60,000 nucleotides of DNA from Polytrichum commune (GCA_950295325.1 OX485803.1:43603554-43663553); one strand, 5' to 3'. Shown: positions 21,124 through 33,384, counted from the stretch's first letter. Notes: a model not told the origin generated them from the sequence alone. Translations and numbers: made by a program.

Positions 21124-22327
21124 GCAGTAAGTCAAACTATTCAAAAGGTCATGCTAGTGGCCTATTTAGTTTCGATTGACTAAAAGCCTTGAAATTACAC
21201 TAGTATTGAATGGCCATAGTTGAAAGGTCTTGGGGTCAAGCCCCATAGACCCCCTCAAACCATCCGTCAAATGAATGGGTACTCATCCACTTCAAGTGTG
21301 TAGTCCCATGCACCCAACGGGGTTGTAAAATGGACGGGTTGGATAAGTCCCTTTGGGATACAACATAATTTGGTCATTGCAAAAGCCTCGAGGAACCAAA
21401 ATGGATGTTGCCCCATGTAATTTCTTGATTTTTTCTCCCTCAATTGTTGAATAAGTTAGGAAGTGAGTTATACCCAAGTTCAAGGATGCACATTATCAAT
21501 TCCTTCCAATGACACCTTACCTACAACTAGAAGTGAAAATTTGAAAACATAGTGAGTTTGTTAAAGTTGAACAAGTTTGACTAAAGTTGCATGTTCTTTT
21601 CATGTATGATTTCAGGAAAACATTGTGAGTCACACTATCGAGATGCGAGGAGCAAGTCTCACTACACATATGGCCACAATGCTTACCACCATCAATGTAG
21701 TTGCTCTATATGGAGGCGCATTGCTAAATAAAATGGGTTATGTTTTTTTTTTGATGACATAACCCACTTTCTCTTTCAACATGTGCATAGCTTGGACAAC
21801 TCCATGAGTATGAGCCCTTGAATTCATGGCAACCATCTTAGGGGTCCAATGAAACCCAACCCCTACTAGGCTTTATGGCCAATTTATCCCCATGTTAATC
21901 TCAAGAAATTAATTTGGGGTTTCTAATGTTAATTACGGGGTCATAACAAAAAAATTGATCTAGTAGAAAATGGGAGCGATAGAGACTAGAAGTAACCTTG
22001 TCCATAGCAACCACCCGTAAGTGGTTGTTAGGATAGAATTTAGCACTATCTTTTAAGAACGTAAATGTTATTAATAAACCAACCTATAAAAACCAAACTA
22101 GTTGGCCAAAAAATTGGCAGTTTATTAATATCAAAATTTATGCTTGATACAACTAGTTCTTAGAACTTTCACTAGTTGGTTTGTAACTATTTTACTATTG
22201 AATACCATGTTTAGTAGTGGTAAATGTGAGGCCTTAGTAGTTTAGTTTGTCAAAAATAACTTGTAGGTCTTATGCTATTAAAATGACATAGTGAATCTTT
22301 CACTAGTTGATTGTTTTCTATGACAAT
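21124..22327. other. Host DNA right of the LINE, no gene seen
   Basis: Non-coding on inspection. The 63-residue frame at 21292-21483 is not supported by any motif. Confidence 0.4.
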
Positions 22328-22572
22328 ATGTGCCAGTTGGTCATGAATTGTACAAGGAGCAAAAACGTATTAGAATAGCTAGTTACCATGTTTTGTTTAG
22401 GTGTCAACCTACCAAGTTGAACCGTTTAGTAGGTAGTTGTTTTGAAATATATAAGACATGTATGAAGCATTTTCAAGATAGGTACATGAATATGGCTGTG
22501 TATAGCGGAATTGTAGACCTACTGCATACAATTCTTAATTTGATGGATGTGATTTTGCAACAAGAACTTTAA
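22328..22572 (+). other. Short unrecognised open frame
   Basis: About 80 codons open to a TAA at 22570, with normal amino-acid variety (KLNRLVGSCFEIYKTCMKHF, then VDLLHTILNLMD). There is no in-frame ATG at the start; the only nearby ATG (22328) is out of frame. It could be an exon or a fragment of a dead gene. No family is recognised. Confidence 0.2.
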
Positions 22573-23036
22573 GGGTTAATAATTGCTCAAACAATATATC
22601 TTATGTAAGGATAGTTGCCTTACAATGCGTAGTTGCAAAGTTGATTTCGTCATGATTGCAAAGGTAGGGAACTGAACGAAATAAAGAAGTATGCACGTTG
22701 TATTGATAGCTCAAATAAAACAAATATGTAGGGCCAATTGCAAATGTTGAGAAGCCATTTCAAAAAGTGAATGGCAATGGAGGTTGTGGTTGGCAAAGGC
22801 TTGTTAGCTAACGGAATAGAATGAATGCCATCCACAACCTGCACATCTTAATTAGAGATGTCAAAATCGAGGGCCCGTTGACAAAGAAAACAACAATATG
22901 ATTTTACGATGTGCCCTATTTTAAGGCTCACATGGAATGCTTGTACCGGGTGGACCATATACGCACTTGCCCCATCTTACACATCCTATAATACACATAT
23001 GATTACACACAACAATACTAGGTATCAATACTTATT
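22573..23036. other. Non-coding DNA, nothing identified
   Basis: No motif or repeat is seen in either strand. Confidence 0.35.
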
Positions 23037-23459
23037 TCAAAAGGAGTACTCCAATGATATATCACACAATCTAGATTTTCCATGATGCGCACATAGATTT
23101 GCAATAAAGAATAGAGCGTACAACGTATCCCAATTAATTGCATATAAACACAACATGAATGGGTGGGAATTAGGAAACATACACCCAAATGCTTCGAACA
23201 ATGGTTGTCCATATGGTGTAATCATTGGGCTTATAACATCCATCTACTGTAATTGCACATTGTAGCCAAACACGCGGCTACCATTCCGACGTTCACCTGC
23301 AAGGAAACATGAATATTGCACTTGCAAACATTTTCGCAAGGCAGCTAATAACCTACATGCAAAGTGGGACATGGCACCCACACACGTCGTTGTCAAGAGG
23401 GAGATTTGTAAACACACATGAACTATGCTAGATGGCAACCACTGCACACTACATGTCAT
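23037..23459 (-). other. Possible broken coding region, unrecognised
   Basis: Two open pieces, 23244-23459 and 23037-23243, share one minus-strand frame and are separated by a single stop. The joined reading is cysteine- and aromatic-rich (AFGCMFPNSHPFMLCLYAIN in the second piece). It may be a decayed gene or transposase piece; no domain can be named. Confidence 0.25.
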
Positions 23460-24460
23460 CCAACGTGAAATCCTTCCACCTCCAAATCAATTGCCATGTT
23501 TATGCCGCAATATTTGAGAACTATATGGCCTCTGTTGTTGGTTGGCAATTGGCAAGGAATGGCACCTTGCCACATGCATGTGGTGAAGTGGGGACCAACA
23601 AAAGCCTCATGTGGGACCCATATACTAACTTGGCAACCCACTCATCACATGATTCAATAGACGGGTCACCACGTGTATCTACAACCATCTCAACATCCAG
23701 AAAATGGTACCATTAGTTTATTTTATTTTGCATGCTGCCTAGGCAAGCATGACATTGCAACACCACCGGCCTGTGCAATGCAGCTGCAATGACAACAATA
23801 GAAAGGGGGGGGGGGGAACACCTTGCTTAGCAAGGTGGTGGCGTGGTATTTTTCTTCGCAATGCCTAGATGCAACATGCATTTTTCTTCTAGTGAAATGG
23901 CTCCCAACATTTTCATCCTCATCATACATTGACCACCATGAACCCTTTATAGTTTAGGAATTGACTTAGGTGAGGCCGCTCGCCCACTAGATTCTAGAAA
24001 ATAATGGGTTGGAGGTGTTTGCATGTAGTTAAGCACAAGTTGCCATCCAACTACATTTTGGCGGTCCGTTAGAATGGGGAGGATTGTGGACATGGGTTGC
24101 TAGACCTTCATGCATCCACTAAAGAATCTCTATCCTACAAGTTTTGGTCACTAAAGATTTTGAAGACTGGTTTTAGAAGGAGGAGGAGGTTTGTATGTGC
24201 GCCCGGATTTGAAGAGATGGGAGTTGCTAGTTGACACGTACTAACCCTACCCCACCACAGTCCCTCTACATTTGGGTGGGTTAGTCCTTATTCACACTAG
24301 AATTTGGTGGGTGAGTGGCATACATGGAAACTCACCCTTAGTTGGAGACTCCACTATGGCTTAAAATATATGACAACCATAATGTAAGTTGAAGTGAAAA
24401 TGTTGAGAACATCTATACTTTGTATTTTATTATTATCATTCTTGTTTTTGAAAGGGAGTA
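23460..24460. other. Non-coding DNA with a G run
   Basis: No gene is seen. A homopolymer run of about twelve G lies at about 23805-23817. The overlapping open frames here are short and occur on both strands. Confidence 0.4.
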
Positions 24461-25064
24461 GATTTGACCCTTGGGTACGCAATTCCCGTATTATATGCCC
24501 CTAGTTATAATCACTTATGATGCATTTTAATCCAATATCGAGTGATATATTTTGTTTTAATGTAGGAAAGTCTTGTAGCCCTTCTAACAAGGAATCCAAG
24601 AATGTAATTATATATAGGAAATGAATATTCCTTGAAGCATATAATTTCATTTTGAAAATAATTATATGAGTTTTTAATACATGTACCATAGGCCAAACTA
24701 CCCAACTTCTTGGGTTTTTAAATAAGAACTTAATATTTTTAATTAAAAATAAAACACTGCCAATGATTTTTAATTTTGATTGGAGGCAACTACTCGTGTG
24801 GATCTTTTAAAGTTATGCATAGGTATAGGTTGAAAAAAATAGGTGTTTCAATTTTTTATACATGTTGTGGAGTTTTTAAAAATAAATAAATATGCAAACT
24901 AACTTTTTCTACATATCATTCAATTTAATTTGGGCTTCATCCAGCTTTTGGTCGTTTTATTTTTGTTTAATTTGATATAATTTTTACAAAAGCCGTCCTC
25001 TAAGCCGTTTTAATGTTGATGTTCCCTATGTATAATTCGGGAGTTGCGTACCCAGGATTTGACC
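24461..25064. mobile_element. MITE with 9-bp target duplication
   Basis: The element spans 24470-25055 (586 bp) and is flanked by the perfect 9-bp direct repeat GATTTGACC at 24461-24469 and 25056-25064. The termini are inverted repeats of about 28 bp: CTTGGGTACGCAATTCCCG on the left against CTGGGTACGCAACTCCCG read inward from the right, continuing TATTATATG against AATTATACAT. The interior is strongly A/T-rich with no transposase. A 9-bp duplication points to the Mutator-like (MULE) superfamily, a non-autonomous member. The left terminus has one extra T compared with the right. Confidence 0.88.
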
Positions 25065-25189
25065 TTAGAATAAACATCTTTAGCCCCGATTAGTATACCG
25101 AAATTGAGTTGGGATCACCCATCATCTATAAAGATTGGTTCTTCATAAGCCAACATGGGTGCCATGAATCCGAAGCCATCTACTACACC

Positions 25190-25575
25190 ATATATTGTAT
25201 TTAGTGTCACATGGTATTTTATGTCATTGCAGTAAAAACATTATTGACACTTTCTATGAATAACTTCACAATTATTGTCATCCCAACTTACTTTCAGTTC
25301 ATCCAAATGCCAATTATTGAAGAGAAAAAATGGTATACTTTGCATCGTAACAAATATGTAATGTAACAATGTCATGAATGATTGAAATTTGGATGACAAT
25401 CCACTTAGTGAGTGACAATAATTGTAACATTTTAGACTATAACCCCCAAAAAATTTACAAGGAATGAAAAATAACGTTATGTACATACACTTTTGTGTGG
25501 CAACACTACATGGGTAATTTCAAAATTAGTATTGAGCAAGACAATTAGAATTGGTGACACCAAATACAATATTTA
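25190..25575 (+). repeat. Dispersed repeat B, copy 1
   Basis: Matches 44735-45090 in the same orientation, with landmarks 'tttagtgtcac.tggtatt', 'ggatga.aatccacttagtgagtg', 'ccaaaaaatttacaaggaat' and, near the end, 'aattagtattgagcaagaca' followed by 'attagaattggtgacaccaaat'. No coding potential and no obvious terminal structure. Confidence 0.7.
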
Positions 25576-27764
25576 GGTTAGTACCCTTAATCTCTTGTAT
25601 GGAACTTGCTTACATAAGAAATCTAGCATCCAAGAGCTTCATTTCACATGTGCATTTGAATCATACACTTGATTTCACATCAAGACTCGGGGTTTATATG
25701 CGAGTTCAATGTTTTTCAATTATTATTTTTTAATACCCATGTTGTCTACTACGTAGTGGGGGTAGAGGATAGCACCTACTGTATGAGAATGAGTTAAGTC
25801 CTTCGAAATTTCAGATCATGCTTCATTTCCGAAGCCTATTTTGTGCACAGTTTCAGATGAGCATCAACTATTTACATACAAAACTCCATGTAGGGAGCAT
25901 CGTTCCTTTTATAATGCGCCATCTGGTTTGCTATCATTAACAAAGCAGCCAATCATTGGAGAGATGAGCAAACTTTTTAAACGGAGGAATGTAACTTTAA
26001 AACAATGCACTCTTTACTATTTAGTTGTTACCCAGGTCCCCGCCCTTCCAATTACAGCATTGTGAGAATATCATAGGTGGTTACAATTAGGAATGTGGGC
26101 CACACATGGACCCTAATATTGGCTTCCAACCAACATTTTGCTACCCAAAATATAAGAATTTTTTTCATCAAACCAATGTCCTTTTTATTAGACTGCCCTA
26201 TCTCAAACTCGAATATTCCTGCATCCAAAACCCATCCCACAAGTCTTGGAAGAAAGCACCAATTGAATGGATCATGGTCCTTGCTCTCGCTCGCTCTATG
26301 AAGTCCGGAGTCGGGAGCATCATCATGAAACTATAGAACTTTCAACCGCGGGTGGGGTTAAGGAAGATGAGGCCGATTCGGTTAGCTTTTTTTATTGGAC
26401 ACCTATTTTTGGATCTTAATTGGCAATAGAGTTGCTCTAACTCGGTGGGTGAGTAATGCCCCCTCCCCACCTGACTTTATCAAATAACCAAAGTCTTTCC
26501 TTAAAACCGGGTAAAGCTCCCTCGGTAATAAGGGAGGCATCTGGCTATCCCAATGCACCTACAAGAACTTGCTCTGGAGATTTTTGAGTAGGTTTTAATT
26601 AAGTAGCTTTCACACATGTTCATGGTTTTATCTACCAAGCAATGAATGTAGGATAGTTTTTGTCCCACCCCCAAATCCCTTACTACTCATCTATCTTACC
26701 ATCGGTTTTTGTTGGCTCTGTCTGTAAGACAGAGACTATGCATCAACTTCTTCATTTCAAGAGAAAATTTCCTAACCACTTTGCGTTCACACTTGGATGT
26801 TACTTGTTCTTGTTGTTTTTGTTCCACTTTATTTAATGTGGACTCTCTCTCTATATATATATATATAATTGCTCCCTAAAATGCATTGAAAGAAACCTAG
26901 TCAACTATAGTTATTTCGGCAGTTCTTGATTATTCATTTTTAAAAATTTGAGTGATAAATGAGTAGCTTCAATCCTTGACCCGCATTTGAGAAGAAGGTG
27001 CCCAAAATCCAAGAAAGGTTTGGTATAGTGAATAACCATGGATTGGCATGAGCAAAGTGGACAACTACAATTGTAGTCTTTCATAGTAAAGGACAGAGCC
27101 TCACGGTTCTACCGTTTTCTTGTTCTATTTTATTAATGGAGCTCCTCATGCCCTCATAGCTAAAGATTGAAAAGCAACCAATCACAAGGGCGGGAGACGA
27201 CACTTTTAAGGCTCCTACATTCTTGCCTCAAGTCTAGGTACCGATGGGAGGGTCGGTGCTCGAGGCTTAAAACCTCCACTTTAAAACCATGCCACATCAT
27301 TTGCCAACTAGGCTCGGCACCAAATAATGTCGATGGTGTGAAGGCCATGTTTTTAGAACCAACTTTTAGGCTTAGCTAAAGTCAGGTGGGGAGGGGGCAT
27401 AATACATGCTAATTTAGCCACCACCTTGATGATATTTGGGCTAGTTACATTCGCAAAAAGCAAACTACACCCAACATTCTCCATAATTAGGAGTGCTATC
27501 CACCGAGCTGTGATACGATTGATTTTTGTGAATGAGGTGGGCAAATTAGGAGGCAACATGTGAGTGTGAGGTGCCGACCAACTTGTATTGTTAGTATTTC
27601 ATAATGAAAAGTTAGTTCAACAACATTTTATCTCATCCATGACCACTTTAGAGACATGACTCAATCAATATTGGTATTAAACTTGGTTTTCATTGGCATT
27701 TGACCCATGTAGAATTTGCTAGTGATGCCGTCTACTTACAGAACATTGAATGATGAAAGAGATC
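25576..27764. other. Non-coding DNA, no gene supported
   Basis: Contains a (TA)n tract at about 26851-26868. Short open frames between 25841 and 26336 overlap in different frames and show no motif. Nothing else is identified. Confidence 0.4.
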
Positions 27765-28980
27765 CCCCATAACACCATATTAGGAAACAAAGGACTTAAT
27801 ATCCTCAACATTATATGCGAATGACTTGGCCCTACTCACATATAACATCAAACACATACAAGCCCAACTAGACAAACTAAGACAATACTTGGACTGAGCA
27901 TATGTGGACTTGGGCACAAACAAATGCATGGTCACATATTGCCCTAATAAATCCAAACTACAATTGCTAGCATTTACAACATACTTTAAAATACAAAACA
28001 TCAACGACAAAAGTCAACAACTTCCTATCCTATCACAAAATGAACCATACACCTACATGGAAAGAAAAGTAGTCCCATCCCTCAAATGGACCATCCAAAA
28101 AGCCATCACCTTAGAAAAAATCAAAAAACAAAGAGCCGTCTTTTTACTATCACCAACCTCACTCCAACAAAATCTAAAATTACTTAACACAATCATTCAA
28201 CCAAGCATAGAATATGCATTCTATGCAACCCCATTCTCCACACCAGACATCCATAAAATGGACAAACTTCTCATGAAATTAACAAAATCCATTTGAAACC
28301 TCCCCACAAACACCCCCAATATCTAGAGACGTATTTGGCATGGAAAACCTATTATTTCCTCCCAAGATATGCCACAACAATTGACGAACAACTAACACAA
28401 ACAGTTAATGACACCGGACCACTTGGAGACAGTTAATTCCTAGGACTAGTCAAATTTTCCGCTATCAATACGGGAGGCTCCGAATACCTCCCGCTCCTCA
28501 AATATAATGCATATACCATATCACTCACTACACATACTTTATTTATACTAAAACTTGTACGTTATAGTCCATATTGACTCTATTGATACCACATTCCTAC
28601 TCAGACAATTACTCCTTCAAATGGATTAGTGTGAAAGTGTTTTTCACCCCAACCTTACCCCCAACCAAAATCCCAATACAAACAAATTCCTCCAAAAATT
28701 TGCCACATTTGATATAACAGTTTTACCCCAACACCAAGATCCCACATGCACCAAAATGATCACATTCCAAGGATTCCAACAAAAGAACCGTATATATAAT
28801 GAAAAATGCACTACTACAAGCCACAACCATCTTCCCACTTGTCACGTACTACAGACCAAATCCCCCCAACTTGACAACCAACCAACCCCAATAGCCAAAC
28901 ACCACCCCCAAACCCACCAATAAGACAAACCACATTCGAAACTCCAATAAGTACCCCAATCACAAATACAATTGTGAGAG
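27765..28980 (+). pseudogene. Second LINE fragment, reverse transcriptase region
   Basis: A plus-strand, heavily decayed piece of the same LINE family as 13651-21112. It begins inside the reverse transcriptase just before the catalytic box, which here reads YANDLA instead of YADDLA. It continues through CPNKSKLQ, NEPYTYMERKVVPSLKW, the thumb region (LSPTSLQQNLKLLNTIIQPS) and the downstream connection region (GLVKFSAINTGGSEYLPLLK) to about 28980. Several stops interrupt it, for example before 27904 and at 28294. It lacks the endonuclease and RNase H parts, so both ends are truncated or beyond recognition. It is useful as an outgroup for the damage in the longer copy: it keeps Trp where that copy has a TGA at 17788-17790. 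Confidence 0.85.
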
Positions 28981-29099
28981 CCATCCAAACTGCTTGCGAT
29001 TTGATTTAGGGCTCACTGCCTAATTAAAGAAGGAAAGTAATTGTTAAGAGTTGGATTAATATCGATTAATAAGTATTGTTAGATGGTTAGGCAATACTT
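28981..29099. other. Short non-coding gap
   Basis: Between the LINE fragment and the GATGAAG array; nothing identified. Confidence 0.3.
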
Positions 29100-29285
29100 G
29101 AAAATCCAACAAAGTGTTGTGCGGATGAAAATGCCTGCAAATGAAGGCGTATATGGATGAAGACGTGTGCGGATGAAGGCATATGTAGATGAAGATGTTT
29201 GCAGATAAAGTTGTAGAGCGAATAAAGACATTGAGCATATGAAGGCGTGTGCGAATGAAGATGAAGGATGTGGATCAAGAGGGTG
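29100..29285 (+). repeat. GATGAAG(G/A)-type minisatellite
   Basis: Degenerate units of roughly 18-24 bp of the form 'gcggatgaaggcatatgtagatgaag' repeat across this interval. The open frames on the minus strand (rich in Ile, His, Leu) are products of the repeat and not genes. Confidence 0.65.
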
Positions 29286-30424
29286 GCGAATGAAGACCGT
29301 TGGATTTCAAGGTTTAAAAGAATGATAGGTAGTGTGGAGTTATAGGCGTTTCCTTTTATAGAATGCAAGAAAAGTTAACAATTCACAAGATTGACCGGAT
29401 GGGTGGGTTATTATGTATCCTTATTTTATAAGTGTCTATTAAATACAAAGACTGAATTAACATTATAATTAGCAAAATAATTATTTTAAGGGTTTGTGCA
29501 ACAAACCATAAATGCCAAAAATAATAGGAAGGAATCCAAAAACCCAATAGCTATGAAGGTAACCACTCTCAAACAATAAAATAGAAAACAATAGGACAAA
29601 AACAACATTTGGTAAGTCATCGCGGGAAACGAAATAAAAAATAATTATAATAGATACACAAAAAAGAACGGAAAAATTCCCTGACCCTAACCCTAACCCT
29701 AACCATTCGATTGAATGCTATAAGGTTTTCCTCTCCCTTTAAATCAATTTTTAAGTTTTTTCTTGTAACTACATTTTGGATTGTACATCACCAAAATAAC
29801 AAAGGAATTGTACACTATCAAAATATTTTGAAATAAATACTATAATCAATAAGTTAGAAATAGACGTTAATAATAATCAATACATATATATAGGATCATG
29901 CATCAAACTTCATGTGAGTGTTATAGAGAGTGAGTTGAGTAGCGCTTAGATTTGAACCTTACAGATGCAGTAGACAGAACATCATAAGACTATTATGCAA
30001 TTGAATGGAAGAAGAAGACGGAAATGATTGTATTTTATGACAAAATGAATTTTAGAACAAGAGAATAGAATGAGGAAAATTTTCCACATTGTAATGTACA
30101 AATATATTACCAATTTAGCAAAGACACAAAATAATTTAAAGTTAAATGATTTGGACCAAGATTATAAAAAGACATGAGAAGATCTTGGTGCACATGTATT
30201 CAATAATATTGTGGAGCAATTTGAAATTTAAGAAGAAAAGAAAGAAGAAGAAAACGAATATGGTAGGATTTTTAAAGATATTATTTAAACGAATATGAAA
30301 ACAACTCCGAACATAAACACAAAGCAAATAAAATTGGAGACAAAGTCCATAGCCTAAATAGTTACTTTAAACTTCTTATACCTTAAGCAAATCATATAAA
30401 TACAAAATCATGACAAATCTTTGT
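29286..30424. other. AT-rich non-coding DNA
   Basis: No gene is seen. It contains the telomere-like motif at 29679-29704 and A/T-rich sequence. Confidence 0.4.
29679..29704 (+). repeat. Interstitial CCCTAA-type telomere-like repeat
   Basis: CCCTGA is followed by three CCCTAA units and a partial unit. This is the 6-bp (TTAGGG) variant and not the 7-bp plant form found at 4260. At this length it may be chance or a microsatellite. Confidence 0.75.
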
Positions 30425-30862
30425 AAGAGCACTAGGTATATTGGTGGTACCATAAATACCCCCAGATACAAAACAAAAATACTTGTGAGAGCGTAAGGGG
30501 TATTCGCGATAGCGCCAATACCCTTAGAATACGAAATGAAAAATGCTAATGAGAGCACAAGGGATATTGGTGGCACCATGAATACAACCACATACGAAAC
30601 GAAAAATATTCGTATGAGAGTAAGGGGTATTCGTGACACCGCCAATATCCTCAGGATACAAAATGAAAAATTCCTATGAGAACGCAAAGGGTATTGACGA
30701 GACCACCAATATCCTCGGTATAAGAAACGAAATAAACTCAGTGAAAACGCTAGGGGTTTTGGCAGCACCGCCTAATCTTTGGAATACGAAACGAAAAATG
30801 TTTACAAGAGTGCCTTGGGTATTGGCAGTACCTTCGGGATACGAAACAAAAAATTGTTGTGA
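30425..30862 (+). repeat. Minisatellite, ~62 bp unit, seven copies
   Basis: Seven units of about 53-65 bp, each beginning 'agag(c)' and containing 'ggggtattggtg/cg', 'acc(g)ccaatac' and 'gaatacgaaacgaaaaat'. Units differ at many positions, so the array is old. A half unit recurs near 31215-31250. Open frames across the array (30376-30768 minus and 30633-30920 plus) only reflect the repeat. Confidence 0.85.
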
Positions 30863-31518
30863 AAGTATCTATACTCATTATTCAAATAATCTTGTCATTC
30901 AAATGGATTTTTTCATCTAATAAAATTGAATCAATTTAAAATATATGTATAAAAAGTAAGAAATCCAAAGTCCATATTTTTTTGTTGTTGAACGTTGAGG
31001 GACACAACAAGCCAAAAAAATGTGGTGATAGAAAAAAATTGGTATCGCTAGTTGTTGGAAATTCGAGCATAGAAATGTATAAGGTAAATATATGTAGTTT
31101 GTGTATGTGTATTTTTGTATTTTATGCAAGTATATATGATTATGTTTTGTATAAGTATATGTAACTGTATTTTATGTAAATGTATTATATGTAAACATAT
31201 GTGATTGTGCTTGAAAATATTGGCGGTGTCATCAGTACCTTCGTAAGAAACAGTCATTGAAGTAGAGAAGAATTTGATAGCATAGTGAAATACTCATTAA
31301 TATGCTCATTCATAGTTTGATGATATTGAATAATTCAAGATTTCAAACGAAAAATATGAAATAAATTGGACCATGTTCATTTTGCTTGGATTTGGCTTTT
31401 GTTCATATAATTTTGTTTGTTCATATAACTTGATTTTTTACAGTAAAAATATTGTTAGTCTTCTATATGTGATACATTATGTGATAACCTTATTTAAATG
31501 GACCGAGAAATTTTTATT
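30863..31518. other. AT-rich DNA, TATATG-type simple sequence
   Basis: Mostly simple 'tatatgta/tgtaaat' sequence around 31080-31210. No gene. Confidence 0.4.
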
Positions 31519-32126
31519 TTATAGTTTTTTTTTCTTCATATATATGTAGCAATTGAAAATTAACAATTCTTCAAAGCATTTGGCTCCTAATAGCAAGTTG
31601 CAAAATGATTTATTAAAATTAAATGTTGATTCAATTTCTTCTCCATGTGCAAATATATGATATCTTGATAAATCATACATTTTATTCGAAATTAATGATT
31701 GGTAATCTTTAATTTCAACCACCTTTAAAATCAAGGTTTTCAATTCTTTTATGTGGTTTTCTCTCAGTGCATGTGGTTCGAACAACTTTGATGTGAAATG
31801 TTCTAAAAGTGCAGCAAAAATTTATTCATGGGTATAAATTTGGAAGTGCAATATTTTACGTTATAGTGGACAACAAATACATGCAAATTGAAGATGTCAC
31901 CTCATACTTAATAGATTTTTGGGATCTAAACTGGGAAAACATAAGTATAGAATTTCAGGAATATTTTTTTAAATACAATATTTTTAATAAATTTATAGAC
32001 AAGGTATTTTGGGTTGGAATTAAAAATTGTCAGTTACAAGCGTGGAGGTTAGTTATCAATATGATTTATTTTGAAGAGGCAAAATGGGACATTTTAGTGT
32101 ATTGTATTTTTGAATCCATCTTGTGA
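31519..32126. other. Two opposing short open frames, unrecognised
   Basis: A minus-strand frame of 88 codons (31519-31785) and a plus-strand frame of 105 codons (from about 31809 to 32126) lie tail to tail about 20 bp apart. The plus frame has a varied, aromatic-rich composition (LIDFWDLNWENISIEFQEYF) and stops 15 bp before the third solo LTR. Neither has a recognisable domain. They may be exon remnants; chance is also possible in A/T-rich DNA. Confidence 0.2.
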
Positions 32127-32140
32127 TATTGTTGTGCTAT

Positions 32141-33379
32141 TGTGAGGCCAAACCGCCCACCCTTAAGCGTCCTAGTCCGGGTGAGGGCATGGGGATCACA
32201 TTCATCCTAGCCTAGCTAAATCATTCCAATGCCATTGACTTCCATTGCATCTCACATCATTGGTAGGTACCCCAATTTATTCCACAACAAGATTACAAGT
32301 GTTAAGAAACACTCTTTTCTATTATGGCATTATTGGCTCCCTCCCTTACAATTCCACACAACACAACCACAAGTCCACCCCCTAATACCACCTTATAATG
32401 CCGGTGTTCACCTAACTTGCTAATGAGCTATCTACTTAAATAAATATTATGTAATAACTAATTTACTAACTAAACATAAGCTAGTAGAACCTATTAGTTC
32501 CTTCCCCCTACACCCCTTTGGTCTCAACCCTTAACCAACCACCGTCAATTCCCACATTCGGCCCTTTAGACCAGCTGCCTCCCATATCAGGCCCTTGGCC
32601 AACTGCCTCCAATCTAACCTTCGGTCTTAGCCAGCTGCCTCCATATCAGGCCCTTGGCCAACTGCCTCCAAAGCTAACCTTCGTCTTAGACCAGCTGCCT
32701 CCCATATCAGGCCCTTGGCCGACTGCCTCCAAAACTAACCTTCGTCTTAGACCAGCTGCCTCCATATCAGGCCCTTGGCCGACTGCCTCAAATCTAACCT
32801 TCGGTCTTAGACCAGCTGCCTCACCATATCAGGCCCTTGGCCGAGCCTTCAAATCCCACACTAATCAACTATATGTCTAAGTTCCCCCTAATCAACTATA
32901 TTCCTAAGTTTCCCCTAATCAACTATATTTCTAAGTTCCCCCTAATCAACTATATTTTCTACCACACTACACCACACACACACACACCCACACCCAAGAG
33001 AGAGAGAGAATGAGAGAGGAGGAAGGAAGATGAGAAAGGGCATCCCACAACCACGACCTCTCTAACCTTTTCCTACTTAGTAGGACCTTATCCTATCCAC
33101 TAACTCCTTACCCCCTAAACCAACAAGAACATGTTCTAATTCAAACATTTAAATCAAAGGCACTTCCCCTTGCCTCATCAAACACTACTCCTCTAATCAA
33201 AACACTCCCTAATGCCACTAATCCTCTAATTAACCACACAAAATGGCTTAAGGCCTAAACATAAATCCACACTAAGCCTCACTCTTTTTATACTTTTGAT
33301 TGTTTCGATAACACTCCAATTGCAATTCTAATTAAATTCTAAACATAAAACAAATATGAGCACTCATTTTGGGCTCATA
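32141..33379 (+). mobile_element. Solo LTR, copy 3 (1239 bp)
   Basis: Starts TGTGAGGCC and ends GGGCTCATA (the CTCACA terminus with one C-to-T change), flanked by a perfect 5-bp duplication GCTAT at 32136-32140 and 33380-33384. The first ~40 bp (through 'agcgtcctagtccgggtga') and the last part ('ctcactctttttat', 'cattttgggctca') match LTR copies 1 and 2, while the middle is different or shortened. It is therefore a related subfamily. It contains a 61-bp array (32567-32850), a CA tract and a GA tract (32965-33010). Confidence 0.9.
32567..32850 (+). repeat. ~60-bp tandem array inside solo LTR 3
   Basis: Five units of about 56-61 bp: 'gaccagctgcctcccatatc', 'aggcccttggccaactgcct', 'ccaatctaaccttcggtctt'. 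A 120-residue open frame (32518-32880) simply translates the repeat. Confidence 0.9.
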
Positions 33380-33384
33380 GCTAT

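Noticed and set aside
32518-32880. 120-residue repetitive 'protein'
   Set aside because: It is the translation of the ~60-bp tandem array inside solo LTR 3.
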